Assembly: GCF_008801405.1 (NCBI RefSeq)
Contig: NZ_VZPV01000001.1
Location: forward strand, 744,001 to 808,000
Origin: Ralstonia insidiosa
GTDB lineage: Bacteria > Pseudomonadota > Gammaproteobacteria > Burkholderiales > Burkholderiaceae
Reading direction: 5' to 3'
DNA: 64,000 nt
Of the stretch, positions 29,138 through 37,316 are shown piece after piece. Below the pieces are notes generated by a model. That model was not told the DNA's origin and ran no database searches. It saw nothing but the letters and a program-made list of their open reading frames with translations. Every line of letters begins with the position of its first letter. The stretch's first letter is position 1. The translations under genes were made by a program, and so were the position numbers.

Positions 29138-30319
29138 TCAGTAGAGTTCGATGCCGACAGCGGTGGCTTCACCGCCGCCAATGCACAGGCTCGCTACGCC
29201 ACGCTTGCCCCCACGGTGTTGCAACGCACCCAGCAGCGTGGCCATCACGCGCGCACCCGATGCGCCGATCGGATGGCCCAGCGCACACGCGCCGCCGTTC
29301 ACGTTCACCTTCTCGTGCGGGATGTGCAGGTCGTGCATGGCCGCCATCGGCACCACGGCAAACGCCTCATTGATCTCGAACAGGTCGACATTGTTGCTGT
29401 TCCAGTCGAGCTTCTTGAACAGCTTGTCGATGGCTGCGACCGGTGCGGTGGTGAACCAGCCCGGTGCCTGCGCATGGGTGGTGTGGCCAAGCATCACCGC
29501 CAGCGGCGTAATGCCGAGTTGCTTGGCGGTGGACTCGCGCATCATCACCAGCGCCGCGGCACCATCGTTGATCGACGAAGACGATGCCGCCGTCACCGTG
29601 CCGTCTTTCTTGAAGGCGGGCTTGAGCGAGGGGATCTTGTCGACCTTGATGCGGCGCGGGCCTTCATCGGTGTCGATGACGGTGTCACCGGCCTTGCTGG
29701 ACACGGTGACGGGCGTGATCTCCCAGCGGAACGCGCCGGATTCGGTGGCCTCCTGTGCACGGCGCACGGAGGTCATTGCAAAGTGGTCTTGCGCCTCGCG
29801 CGTGAAGCCGTACTTCTCGGCGCAGTCTTCGCCGAAGGTGCCCATGGCGCGGCCTTTGTCATACGCGTCTTCCAGGCCGTCCAGCATCATGTGGTCGTAG
29901 ATCATGCCGTGGCCGATGCGGTAGCCGCCACGGCCTTTCGGGATCAGGTACGGGGCGTTGGTCATGCTTTCCATGCCGCCGGCCACGACCACGTCCAACG
30001 AGCCGGCGAGCAATGCGTCATACGCGTTCATTGCTGCGCGCATGCCCGAGCCGCACATCTTGTTGACCGTGGTGCAGCCGACCGACAGCGGCAGGCCTGC
30101 GCCGAGTGCTGCCTGGCGGGCCGGTGCTTGACCTTGGCCTGCGGGCAGGACGCAGCCCATGATGACTTCTTCGATCTGCTCGGGCTTCAGGCCGGCGCGT
30201 TCGACTGCCGCGCGGATGGCGGCGGCGCCGAGTTGCGGGGCAGTGAGGCTGGCGAGTTCGCCCTGGAAGGCGCCCATCGGGGTGCGGGCTGCTGAGACGA
30301 TGACGATGCGGTCGGACAT
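29138..30319 (-). CDS. atoB: Acetyl-CoA C-acetyltransferase (thiolase)
   Basis: 393-residue thiolase II. The nucleophile is Cys89 in NKMCGSGMRA, with GHPIGASGARV and C-terminal CIGGGEATAV holding the His and second Cys. It splits acetoacetyl-CoA to acetyl-CoA, using the acetoacetate from HMG-CoA lyase once activated, or works in reverse for PHB. AGGAG precedes ATG 30319. The leader holds a CTGCAC hairpin and repeat copy B. No acetoacetate CoA-transferase was seen in the window. Confidence 0.92.
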   Translation of the reverse strand: MSDRIVIVSAARTPMGAFQGELASLTAPQLGAAAIRAAVERAGLKPEQIEEVIMGCVLPAGQGQAPARQAALGAGLPLSVGCTTVNKMCGSGMRAAMNAYDALLAGSLDVVVAGGMESMTNAPYLIPKGRGGYRIGHGMIYDHMMLDGLEDAYDKGRAMGTFGEDCAEKYGFTREAQDHFAMTSVRRAQEATESGAFRWEITPVTVSSKAGDTVIDTDEGPRRIKVDKIPSLKPAFKKDGTVTAASSSSINDGAAALVMMRESTAKQLGITPLAVMLGHTTHAQAPGWFTTAPVAAIDKLFKKLDWNSNNVDLFEINEAFAVVPMAAMHDLHIPHEKVNVNGGACALGHPIGASGARVMATLLGALQHRGGKRGVASLCIGGGEATAVGIELY

Positions 30320-30354
30320 TTCTGCAATCTCCTGGGTCTGTGCTTGCAACATGT

Positions 30355-30372
30355 TTCTGCACTTGTGGTGCA
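30355..30372. repeat. TTCTGCACTTGTGGTGCA leader motif, copy B
   Basis: Identical to the 18 bases at 20021-20038. Here the inverted repeat extends to CTGCAC-ttgtg-GTGCAG. It stands 36 bases upstream of the thiolase ATG. Confidence 0.6.
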
Positions 30373-30506
30373 GGGTTATGTGTCTCTTGCTTTGGGTGGG
30401 CCTTGTTGGTCCATCTCCGTTTCATCCCCTGCCGGGGCTGAGTCACTTTCTTTGTCTTGCCAAAGAAAGTAACCAAAGAAAGGCGCGCCCGAGATGGCGA
30501 CCCCCT

Positions 30507-30599
30507 CCTTGAATTTGTGTAACCGGGCGGAGATGGGGAAAACTCGCTTCGCTCAGACAGTTCCCCATCTTTTTTCCGCCCGCTTACACAAATTCAAGG
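30507..30599. repeat. Hairpin 1 of repeat copy B
   Basis: Same 93-base hairpin as in copy A. The stem segment reads GATGGGGAA with TTCCCCATC, a C-G to T-A pair change relative to copy A. The loop is identical. Confidence 0.8.
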
Positions 30600-30799
30600 C
30601 GCCATCTAGGGCAGGAACGTCAACGGCCAAACCGTTGGTGTGCGTGCGCTGTCAGGCTCTTGATTGTTGCTGTGTTGCTGTGTTGCCGTTTGCTTCGCGC
30701 TTTGCCGCGCATTCGTTACTGCGTTTGTTTTGCGTCTTGCCGCGTACCCACTACAGCGTTGGCGCTCCGACGGTGTGGCCGTTGATGCCCTAGATGGCG

Positions 30800-30891
30800 C
30801 CTTGAATTTCTGTTGCAGGGAGGAAAAGGAAGGGAAACTGTTTGAGCGCAGCGAGTTTTTCCCTTCCCCTCCCTGCGACATAAATTCAAGG
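30800..30891. repeat. Hairpin 2 of repeat copy B
   Basis: The counterpart of hairpin 2 in copy A. The stem reads GCAGGGAGG/CCTCCCTGC and GGAAGGGAAA/TTTCCCTTCC, each with one paired substitution relative to copy A. Confidence 0.8.
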
Positions 30892-31021
30892 GATGGGTCG
30901 CCATCTTGGGCGCGCCTTTCTTTGCTTACTTTCTTTGGCAAGACAAAGAAAGTGAGTCAGCCCCGGCAGGGGATGAAACAGGGGATGGACCACCAACAAA
31001 AGACCACCCCCAACAACAAAA

Positions 31022-31702
31022 TCAGTACCCCGTAGGAGTCGGCGCACTCCCATCCTTCCCATAGTTCAGCCACGCATCCGAAAGCTGCGCATGCAATTCC
31101 TCATTGGAATTCACCGCCATGCCCAGATTGCGCAACATCCCGTCCTTCACGCCATAGATCCATCCATGCACGGTCAGCTGCTGCCCACGATCCCACGCGT
31201 CCTGCACGACCGTCGTCAGGCACACGTTGTTGACCTGGTGGATCACGTTCAACTCGCACAGGCGGTCGTGTCGCGACTGGTCATTGACCACCGTGCCGAG
31301 GTACGTCTCATGCTGTTCCGCCACATCCCGCACATGACGAATCCAGTTGTCTGCCAGCCCGAACCGCTGCTTGGTCAGCGCAGCCTTCACGCCCGAGCAG
31401 CCGTAGTGGCCCACCACGGTGATGTGCCGAATCTTCAGCACTTCCACCGCAAACTGCAGCACTGACAGGCAGTTCAGATCCGAGTGCACCACCACGTTGG
31501 CGATGTTGCGATGGACAAACACCTCACCCGGCGGCAGGCCGATGATCTGGTTGGCGGGTACGCGCGAATCCGAGCAACCGATCCACAGGTATTCGGGGTT
31601 CTGCTGGTTCGCAAGCGCGGAGAAGAATTCCGGGTCTTCGGCGTTGACGCGCTCGACCCACTTCCGGTTGTTCTCAAAAAGTTCTTTGATGCGATGAGGC
31701 AT
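31022..31702 (-). CDS. can: Beta-class carbonic anhydrase
   Basis: 226-residue zinc enzyme interconverting CO2 and bicarbonate. Zinc ligands are Cys43 (CSDSR, with the Asp45-Arg47 dyad), His99 and Cys102 in GHYGCSG. It resembles E. coli Can in length and motifs. Bicarbonate is the substrate of both biotin carboxylases encoded nearby, so its position in this block makes metabolic sense. It lies just beyond repeat copy B and 23 bases after aceK. Confidence 0.94.
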   Translation of the reverse strand: MPHRIKELFENNRKWVERVNAEDPEFFSALANQQNPEYLWIGCSDSRVPANQIIGLPPGEVFVHRNIANVVVHSDLNCLSVLQFAVEVLKIRHITVVGHYGCSGVKAALTKQRFGLADNWIRHVRDVAEQHETYLGTVVNDQSRHDRLCELNVIHQVNNVCLTTVVQDAWDRGQQLTVHGWIYGVKDGMLRNLGMAVNSNEELHAQLSDAWLNYGKDGSAPTPTGY

Positions 31703-31725
31703 GGTTTCCCGTCGTGTTGAGAGAG

Positions 31726-33576
31726 TTAGGCGGCGGCGCGCTGCAGCGTTGTTGTGACCTGTTCGGTAGGGTGTTCGGCTGCTGTCCCCTGTGCGCCGGT
31801 GCCGTATCGGTTGACGAAGCGTTCGCTTGCGTCATACGCGTAGAAATCGTGAATGTGTCCGGACAGGAGGCGGTCCTTGTAGGACTGCCACATGGCCGGA
31901 TCGAAAAAGTCTGCGTGGTGCTTGAGGAAGGCCTCACGCACGCGTGGATCGCCCAGCAGGAACGTGCCGTACGTTTCCGGAAAGATGTCGTGCGGGCCAA
32001 CGCTGTACCAGACCTCGCCCGACATCTCCTCTTCCTCGGTGCGCGCTTGCGGCACCTTGCGGACGTTGCAGTCGGTCAGGTATTCGATCTCGTCGTAGTC
32101 GTAGAAGACCACGCGGCCGTGGCGCGTCACGCCAAAGTTCTTGTAGAGCATGTCGCCCGGGAAGATGTTCGCGGCGATGAGTTCCTTGATGGCGTTGCCG
32201 TATTCGATGATGCCGTGCTCGACCTGCGCATCGGTGCCTTCGTGCAGCCAGATGTTCAGCGGCGTCATGCGGCGCTCGATGTAGAGGTGGCGGATGACGA
32301 TTTCTTCGCTGCCGTCTTCGCCGCGCTGGTACTCGACCATCGAGGGGGCGTGCTTCTCCAGCTCCTTGATGAGCGCCTCATCAAAGCGCGACAGTGGGAA
32401 GGCCACGTCGGAGTACTCCAGCGTATCGGCCATGCGGCCCACGCGGTCGTGGCGCTTCACCAGCTGGTACTTGCTCTTGATCAGCTCGCGCGTGGTTTCC
32501 TTCGGCGGCGGGAAGTAGTCCTTGATGACCTTGAAGACGTACGGGTACGACGGCAGCGTGAACACCAGCATTACCAGTCCCTTGATGCCGGGCGCGATGA
32601 TGAACTTGTCCGACGAGTGCTGCTGGTGGTGCAAAAAGTCCCGATAGAACAGGTTCTTGCCCTGCTTCTGCAGACCGAGTGAGGTGTAGATCTCGGCGCG
32701 CGGCTTGCGCGGCATCAGGTCACGCAGGAAGGTCACGTAGGCGGACGGAATTTCCATGTCCACCATGAAGTACGAGTGCGTGAACGAGAACAGGATCATC
32801 AACTGTTCCGGACGCAGCAGCACGGTGTCCAGGCGCAACTGGCCGTCGGCATTGCGCATGATCGGCACGGCCAGCGGGTAGGACTTGTCGCCGTTGATCA
32901 CGCGCCCAATGATGTAGGCCGACGTGTTGCGGAAGAACAGCGACGACAGCACGTGCACCTGGAAATTCGGCGAGATACGGAAATCGCCAAACTGCTCTTC
33001 CACTGCGCGCACCAGGTAGCCGACATCACGTTCCAGGTCCTCAAATGGCGCATTGAGCTGGAAGTTGTGCACGATGCGCTCGAAGCAGGTGCCCAGGCCG
33101 TCGCGCGAGCCGGGGTAGTAGGCGCGGTACGTCGGCTTGGTGGGCGACTCTTCGTTCTCGATGTATTCCGTCGAGATGGCCGGCCGCACAAAGATGAAAT
33201 CGTTGTTGAAGTACGAGCGGTGCAGGATGCGCGTGCACACCGAGTTGAAGAAGGTCTCGGCCAGTTCCGGCTGGTGATGGTTGGTCAGCAAGCCGATGTA
33301 GTGCAGCTTGATCTGGCGCCAGATCTCGTCGTCGATGTTCTCGGCGTCGTATTCGTCTTCCAGGATGACCGATGCTTCGCGCACGCGTTCGTCGTAGTAG
33401 GCGATCCGGTCGCGTTGCAATTGCTGCATGGCCGGCCAGTCCCCCTGCTCGAACGCCACCTTGGCCTGGATGCAGACTTCGCGGAACAAGCGGTAGTGCT
33501 TGTCGAACCCGTCGAGCATCGTGCGGGCGACGTCGAAGGCAATCTGCGAGGACAGGAGCTTGGGGAAATGGGACAT
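31726..33576 (-). CDS. aceK: Isocitrate dehydrogenase kinase/phosphatase
   Basis: 616-residue bifunctional enzyme that phosphorylates isocitrate dehydrogenase to send carbon into the glyoxylate shunt and dephosphorylates it again. The C-terminal kinase-fold part shows the characteristic VVFYDYDEIEYLTDCN. The N-terminal regulatory domain holds conserved blocks such as YYDERVREA. It is slightly longer than E. coli AceK (578). The start MSHFPKLL at 33576 was chosen because the earlier in-frame stretch is not family-like; no strong ribosome site is visible. It follows ivd by about 175 bases. Growth on leucine yields acetyl units, which explains the context. Confidence 0.92.
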   Translation of the reverse strand: MSHFPKLLSSQIAFDVARTMLDGFDKHYRLFREVCIQAKVAFEQGDWPAMQQLQRDRIAYYDERVREASVILEDEYDAENIDDEIWRQIKLHYIGLLTNHHQPELAETFFNSVCTRILHRSYFNNDFIFVRPAISTEYIENEESPTKPTYRAYYPGSRDGLGTCFERIVHNFQLNAPFEDLERDVGYLVRAVEEQFGDFRISPNFQVHVLSSLFFRNTSAYIIGRVINGDKSYPLAVPIMRNADGQLRLDTVLLRPEQLMILFSFTHSYFMVDMEIPSAYVTFLRDLMPRKPRAEIYTSLGLQKQGKNLFYRDFLHHQQHSSDKFIIAPGIKGLVMLVFTLPSYPYVFKVIKDYFPPPKETTRELIKSKYQLVKRHDRVGRMADTLEYSDVAFPLSRFDEALIKELEKHAPSMVEYQRGEDGSEEIVIRHLYIERRMTPLNIWLHEGTDAQVEHGIIEYGNAIKELIAANIFPGDMLYKNFGVTRHGRVVFYDYDEIEYLTDCNVRKVPQARTEEEEMSGEVWYSVGPHDIFPETYGTFLLGDPRVREAFLKHHADFFDPAMWQSYKDRLLSGHIHDFYAYDASERFVNRYGTGAQGTAAEHPTEQVTTTLQRAAA

Positions 33577-33751
33577 GGCGTGCGCGCGGGGGGAGGGCGG
33601 AAAAGCGATCAGAGAAGCAGCCAACCACGAAGACCTAGATTGTATGGCCTCTGCTGCCGTGTTCACGCCCTGAAACCGTTCCGCCTCCTTATCCGTTTGG
33701 CCGATGGCTCCGTGCCACCCGCCTGTCCGCGACGACTGCTAGGCGCCCGCC

Positions 33752-34933
33752 TTACATCGTTTCTGCGTACAGCTCGCGCCCGATCAGCATGCGGCGGATT
33801 TCCGACGTGCCGGCACCAATCTCGTACAGCTTGGCATCACGCCACAGGCGGCCGACCGGGAATTCGTTGATGTAGCCATTGCCGCCCAGGATCTGGATGG
33901 CTTCGCCGGCCATCCAGGTGGCCTTTTCGGCGGTATAGAGGATCACACCGGCGCAATCCTTGCGCACCTGGCGGACATGGTCGCGGCCCAGCGAATCGAG
34001 GTTCTTGCCGACCGTGTACAGGTACGCGCGGCACGCCTGCAGCGTGGTGTACATGTCGGCCATCTTGCCCTGGATGAGCTGGAATTCGCCAATGCTCTGG
34101 CCGAACTGCTTGCGGTCGTGGATGTACGGTGTAACCACGTCCATGCAAGCCTGCATGATGCCGATCGGGCCGCCGGAGAGCACAGCGCGCTCGTAGTCGA
34201 GGCCGCTCATCAGCACCTTGGTGCCGCCGTTTTCCTGGCCGAGGATGTTCTCCACCGGCACTTCCACGTTGTCGAACACCAGCTCACCGGTGTGCGAGCC
34301 GCGCATGCCGAGCTTGTCCAGCTTCTGCGCCACCGAGAAGCCCTTCATGCCCTTTTCGACCAGGAACGCGGTCATGCCGCGTGCGCCCAGTTCGGGCTCA
34401 GTCTTGGCGTAGACGACCAGAACGTCGCAGTCGGGGCCGTTGGTGATCCACATCTTGGTGCCGTTGAGCACGTAGCGGTCACCCTTGAGTTCGGCGCGCA
34501 GCTTCATGCTGACGACATCCGACCCGGCATTCGGCTCGCTCATGGCGAGGGCGCCCACCCATTCACCCGACACCAGCTTGGGCAAGTACTTGGCCTTCTG
34601 GGCTGCCGTGCCGTTGCGGTGGATCTGGTTGACGCACAGGTTCGAGTGCGCGCCATACGACAGGCCAACCGACGCCGAGGCGCGGCTGATTTCTTCCATG
34701 GCGATCATGTGCGCCAGGTAGCCCATGTTGGCGCCACCGTACTCCTCGGCCACCGTGATGCCGAGCACACCCAACTCACCCATCTTGCGCCACGCGTCCA
34801 TCGGGAACTGGTCGGTGCGGTCGATCTCTCCTGCACGCGGTGCCAGTTCGCCCTGCGCCCAGTCGCGCACGGCCGAACGCAGCATCTCGATGTCTTCGCC
34901 CAAGTCGAATTTCAAGCCGGGCAGGTCAATCAT
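33752..34933 (-). CDS. liuA: Isovaleryl-CoA dehydrogenase
   Basis: 393-residue flavoenzyme oxidising isovaleryl-CoA to 3-methylcrotonyl-CoA, the first committed step of leucine breakdown after transamination and decarboxylation. The catalytic Glu is at residue 248 in LDYERAVLSGG, the isovaleryl-type position; the C-terminal motif is GAGTSEIRRMLIGREL. FAD/substrate motif is MSEPNAGSDVVSM. AGGAG precedes the ATG. A LiuR-type double palindrome lies 129-150 bases upstream, downstream of liuR, so this gene probably has its own LiuR-controlled promoter. Confidence 0.95.
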   Translation of the reverse strand: MIDLPGLKFDLGEDIEMLRSAVRDWAQGELAPRAGEIDRTDQFPMDAWRKMGELGVLGITVAEEYGGANMGYLAHMIAMEEISRASASVGLSYGAHSNLCVNQIHRNGTAAQKAKYLPKLVSGEWVGALAMSEPNAGSDVVSMKLRAELKGDRYVLNGTKMWITNGPDCDVLVVYAKTEPELGARGMTAFLVEKGMKGFSVAQKLDKLGMRGSHTGELVFDNVEVPVENILGQENGGTKVLMSGLDYERAVLSGGPIGIMQACMDVVTPYIHDRKQFGQSIGEFQLIQGKMADMYTTLQACRAYLYTVGKNLDSLGRDHVRQVRKDCAGVILYTAEKATWMAGEAIQILGGNGYINEFPVGRLWRDAKLYEIGAGTSEIRRMLIGRELYAETM

Positions 34934-35061
34934 GGTGGGTCTCCTTGGGCGCGGTGTTGGCCGCGAGTGTCTCTAGGTATGTGTTTGGCGTTGTGAGGTG
35001 CACGTCGCTTGTGGCGGGCACACCCGTGCCGGGAGGATGCTGCAGGGTGTTGCGTATTGTA

Positions 35062-35083
35062 TTGACGTTTACGTAAACGTCAA
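35062..35083 (-). promoter_or_regulatory. LiuR operator upstream of isovaleryl-CoA dehydrogenase
   Basis: A perfect 22-base palindrome: TTGACGTTTAC followed by its exact reverse complement. It contains ACGT three times, so two overlapping ACGT-n2-ACGT LiuR boxes share a centre. On the minus strand its TTGACG could also serve as a -35 box, with TACAAT 16 bases on as -10. Confidence 0.8.
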
Positions 35084-35101
35084 CTGCGTAAATTTACCGA
35101 A

Positions 35102-35599
35102 TCAAGCTGCCTTGCGTCGCTTCGGCGGTTTGGCCGTGCCTGCCTGGGCGTCTTCCAGCAGGCGACGGCATTGGCGCTCGTGCTGGTCGATTTCGGCCAG
35201 CTGGGCGTTCAGATCATCGAGTTGCTGCGTGAGCACGGCGCGGTGCTGCGCGAGTGACGCCAGAAAGCGCTCCAGCTGCGGCACCGTATCGCGCGGCGAT
35301 TCGTACAGATCCAGGATCTCCTTGATCTCACCCAGCGACAGCCCGAGCCGCTTGCCGCGTAAGGTCAGCTTCAGGCGTGTGCGCTCGCCGGCGGAGTACA
35401 CGCGGCGGCGTCCGCCCGGCCCCTGGCGATCCGGTGCCAGCAGGCCCTGGTCTTCGTAGAAGCGGATGGCGCGCGGGGTGATGTCGAATTCGCGGGCGAG
35501 GTCGGTGATGGTGTAGCTGACATCGTCATGTTCGCAGCTCTCGCCGGATTCGAGATCAGCGGCAAGCTCAGCGGCGGCAGACGGGGTGGAAGCAGACAT
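35102..35599 (-). CDS. liuR: MerR-family regulator of leucine/isovalerate utilisation
   Basis: 164-residue MerR-type regulator. The winged HTH near the N-terminus reads YTITDLAREFDITPRAIRFYEDQGLL (in two overlapping parts, about residues 29-54), followed by GRRRVYS and a C-terminal coiled coil (about 100-150) for dimerisation. The tail is basic (KPPKRRKAA). ATG 35599 has AGGAT upstream; ATG 35632 is an alternative adding 11 basic residues. It lies between two palindromes matching LiuR boxes and directly upstream of ivd, so autoregulation is likely. Confidence 0.9.
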   Translation of the reverse strand: MSASTPSAAAELAADLESGESCEHDDVSYTITDLAREFDITPRAIRFYEDQGLLAPDRQGPGGRRRVYSAGERTRLKLTLRGKRLGLSLGEIKEILDLYESPRDTVPQLERFLASLAQHRAVLTQQLDDLNAQLAEIDQHERQCRRLLEDAQAGTAKPPKRRKAA

Positions 35600-35680
35600 A
35601 CGGCGGGTGATCCTGTGATGGCGGGTGCGCATCGGGCAGCCAATTTAAGTTTTCGCTTAAGATGGGAGACCGGCGACGAA

Positions 35681-35702
35681 TTGACGTTTACGTTAGCGTC
35701 AA
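35681..35702. promoter_or_regulatory. LiuR operator between liuR and the metallo-hydrolase
   Basis: A 22-base near-palindrome starting TTGACGTTTACG and ending GCGTCAA, with two mismatched pairs relative to the perfect copy at 35062. It sits 82 bases upstream of liuR and 61 bases upstream of the chosen start of the divergent MBL gene, so it may control both. Confidence 0.75.
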
Positions 35703-35762
35703 TGGCGTCAAACCGCAATGCATGAAGACTGCCTTCCGAAGGCGGCACTTGAGACCACACCC

Positions 35763-36842
35763 ATGAACGCGCTCGAACACCAACTCGACTATCCCTTTGG
35801 CGACACGCTTCCCGAAGGCGGCACGCGGTTTGAAGTCGCCCCCGGCATCTACTGGCTGCGCATGCCGCTGCCGTTTGCGCTCGATCACATCAACCTCTGG
35901 CTGCTGCGCGATCACCAGGACGGGCAGGACGGCTGGACCATCGTCGACTGCGGCATCAACCACGAAGCCATTCGCGGGTACTGGGAAACCATCTTCGCGA
36001 ACCATCTCGACGGCCTGCCGGTGCTACGCGTGCTGGTGACGCATTGCCACCCCGATCACGTTGGCCTTTCCAACTGGCTGTGCGAGGGCGGCGATCAGAA
36101 ACGCTGGAACGTGCGCCTGTGGATGAGTCTGGGCGACTATGCGTTCGCGCGCATGTTGGTGGGCGGTACGGGCGCCTCGAACGCCGGCGGCGAATTTGCC
36201 GCGCGCCACTTCGAGCGCCACGGCCTGACGGACCCCACCTCCATCGATGGCATCCGCAACCGCAAGGATTACTACAGCACGCTGGTACCGGGTGTCCCGG
36301 GCCAGTACCGCCGCTTGATGGACGGCAACGTCGTCACCATCGGCCAGCATAAGTGGCGTGTCATCACCGGCTTCGGCCATGCGCCCGAGCATGTCGCGCT
36401 CTACAGTGAAGATGCCAACGTGCTGATTTCCGGTGACATGGTGCTGCCGCGCATCTCCACCAACGTGAGCGTGTTTGATCTGGAACCCGAGGCTGATCCG
36501 CTGACGCTGTATCTGGATTCGCTCGGCAAGTACGAGCCGCTGCCGGCCGATGTGCTGATCCTGCCGTCGCACGGGCGGCCGTTCCGCGGGCTGCATACGC
36601 GCATCCGCCAACTCCGGGATCACCACGTCGACCGTCTGGCCGAAACGCTGGCCGCGTGCAAGGCCGCGCCGCAGTCCGCGCGTGACATCGTCAACGTCAT
36701 CTTCAAACGCCAGTTCGATGTGCACCAGATGACGTTTGCGATGGGCGAGGCGCTGGCACACCTGCACGCCCTGTGGCATCGGGGCGAGTTGGTGCGCGAG
36801 ACCGGCACCGATGGCATCATCCGCTTTCACGTAGCAACCTAA
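35763..36842 (+). CDS. Metallo-beta-lactamase-fold hydrolase
   Basis: 359-residue MBL-fold protein with THCHPDHVG as the dizinc motif and later ITGFGHAPEH and ILPSHGRPF. The C-terminal third is an alpha-helical domain seen in lactonase/thioesterase-like members. ATG 35763 (MNALEHQL) is preferred because family similarity seems to begin there. ATG 35718 would add 15 residues and lie only 15 bases after the LiuR box. Divergent from liuR behind a shared box, it is likely part of the LiuR regulon; an acyl-CoA hydrolase role is a guess. Confidence 0.82.
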   Translation: MNALEHQLDYPFGDTLPEGGTRFEVAPGIYWLRMPLPFALDHINLWLLRDHQDGQDGWTIVDCGINHEAIRGYWETIFANHLDGLPVLRVLVTHCHPDHVGLSNWLCEGGDQKRWNVRLWMSLGDYAFARMLVGGTGASNAGGEFAARHFERHGLTDPTSIDGIRNRKDYYSTLVPGVPGQYRRLMDGNVVTIGQHKWRVITGFGHAPEHVALYSEDANVLISGDMVLPRISTNVSVFDLEPEADPLTLYLDSLGKYEPLPADVLILPSHGRPFRGLHTRIRQLRDHHVDRLAETLAACKAAPQSARDIVNVIFKRQFDVHQMTFAMGEALAHLHALWHRGELVRETGTDGIIRFHVAT

Positions 36843-36865
36843 AGCGCATTCCACCGGAGCCCAGC

Positions 36866-37252
36866 ATGGCCGACCAGCACGACGTTCTTGATGACAGCGC
36901 CGCCGTTCTGCCGTTTCCCGCCAACACGCCCGTGGCGCCGTACTACGCGGTGATCTTCTCGTCCACGCGCACCGATGGCGACAACGGCTACGGCGCGATG
37001 GCCGATCGCATGGTCGAGCTGGCGCGTGACATGCCGGGCTTCCTGGGCATTGAATCCGTGCGCGATGAAGGGGCAACGGAGCAGGGGCGGCCTGGCATCA
37101 CCGTGTCGTACTGGTCGTCGCTGGAGGCCATTCGCGAGTGGAAGAACCAGGTCGAGCACCTGACCGCGCAGAAGATGGGGCGTGAGCAGTGGTATGCGAC
37201 GTACCACCTGCGGATTGCCAAGGTGGAGTACGACTACAACTTCCTGCGCTAG
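36866..37252 (+). CDS. Antibiotic biosynthesis monooxygenase (ABM)-domain protein
   Basis: 128-residue protein with a dimeric ferredoxin-like ABM fold (about residues 25-120: PYYAVIFSSTR, MPGFLGIESVRDE, ISVSYW-like ITVSYWSSLEAIREWK). Family members include heme-degrading and quinol monooxygenases, but many have no known activity. CGGAGC precedes the ATG. It follows the MBL gene by 23 bases and ends just before a terminator, so the two form a short operon probably under LiuR. Confidence 0.82.
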   Translation: MADQHDVLDDSAAVLPFPANTPVAPYYAVIFSSTRTDGDNGYGAMADRMVELARDMPGFLGIESVRDEGATEQGRPGITVSYWSSLEAIREWKNQVEHLTAQKMGREQWYATYHLRIAKVEYDYNFLR

Positions 37253-37273
37253 CACTTGGCCCACCGCCAACGA

Positions 37274-37302
37274 AAAACCCGCCTGCTGGCGGGTTTTGTT
37301 TT
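37274..37302. terminator. Rho-independent terminator, bidirectional
   Basis: Stem AAACCCGCC-tgct-GGCGGGTTT followed by TGTTTT on the plus strand and preceded by an A-run. It serves the ABM gene on the plus strand and the convergent cobalamin-binding-like gene on the minus strand. Confidence 0.9.
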
Positions 37303-37316
37303 GGGCGGTTGCTGCG

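Larger units (their letters stand above)
30402..30998. repeat. Structured intergenic repeat, copy B (nested palindromes)
   Basis: Second copy of the element at 20075, filling the 702-base space between the thiolase and carbonic anhydrase genes, in the same orientation as judged from its core (30600-30799). Architecture and order of parts are the same. Arms, hairpins and the left half of the core are nearly identical to copy A, while the middle of the core differs more. The differences inside stems are paired changes that keep base pairing. No coding gene is supported here. Confidence 0.85.

Noticed and set aside
20075..30998. Composite transposon made by the two repeats
   Set aside because: No transposase gene, no terminal target duplications and ordinary metabolic genes between them. 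The copies are also direct repeats of an internally symmetric element.
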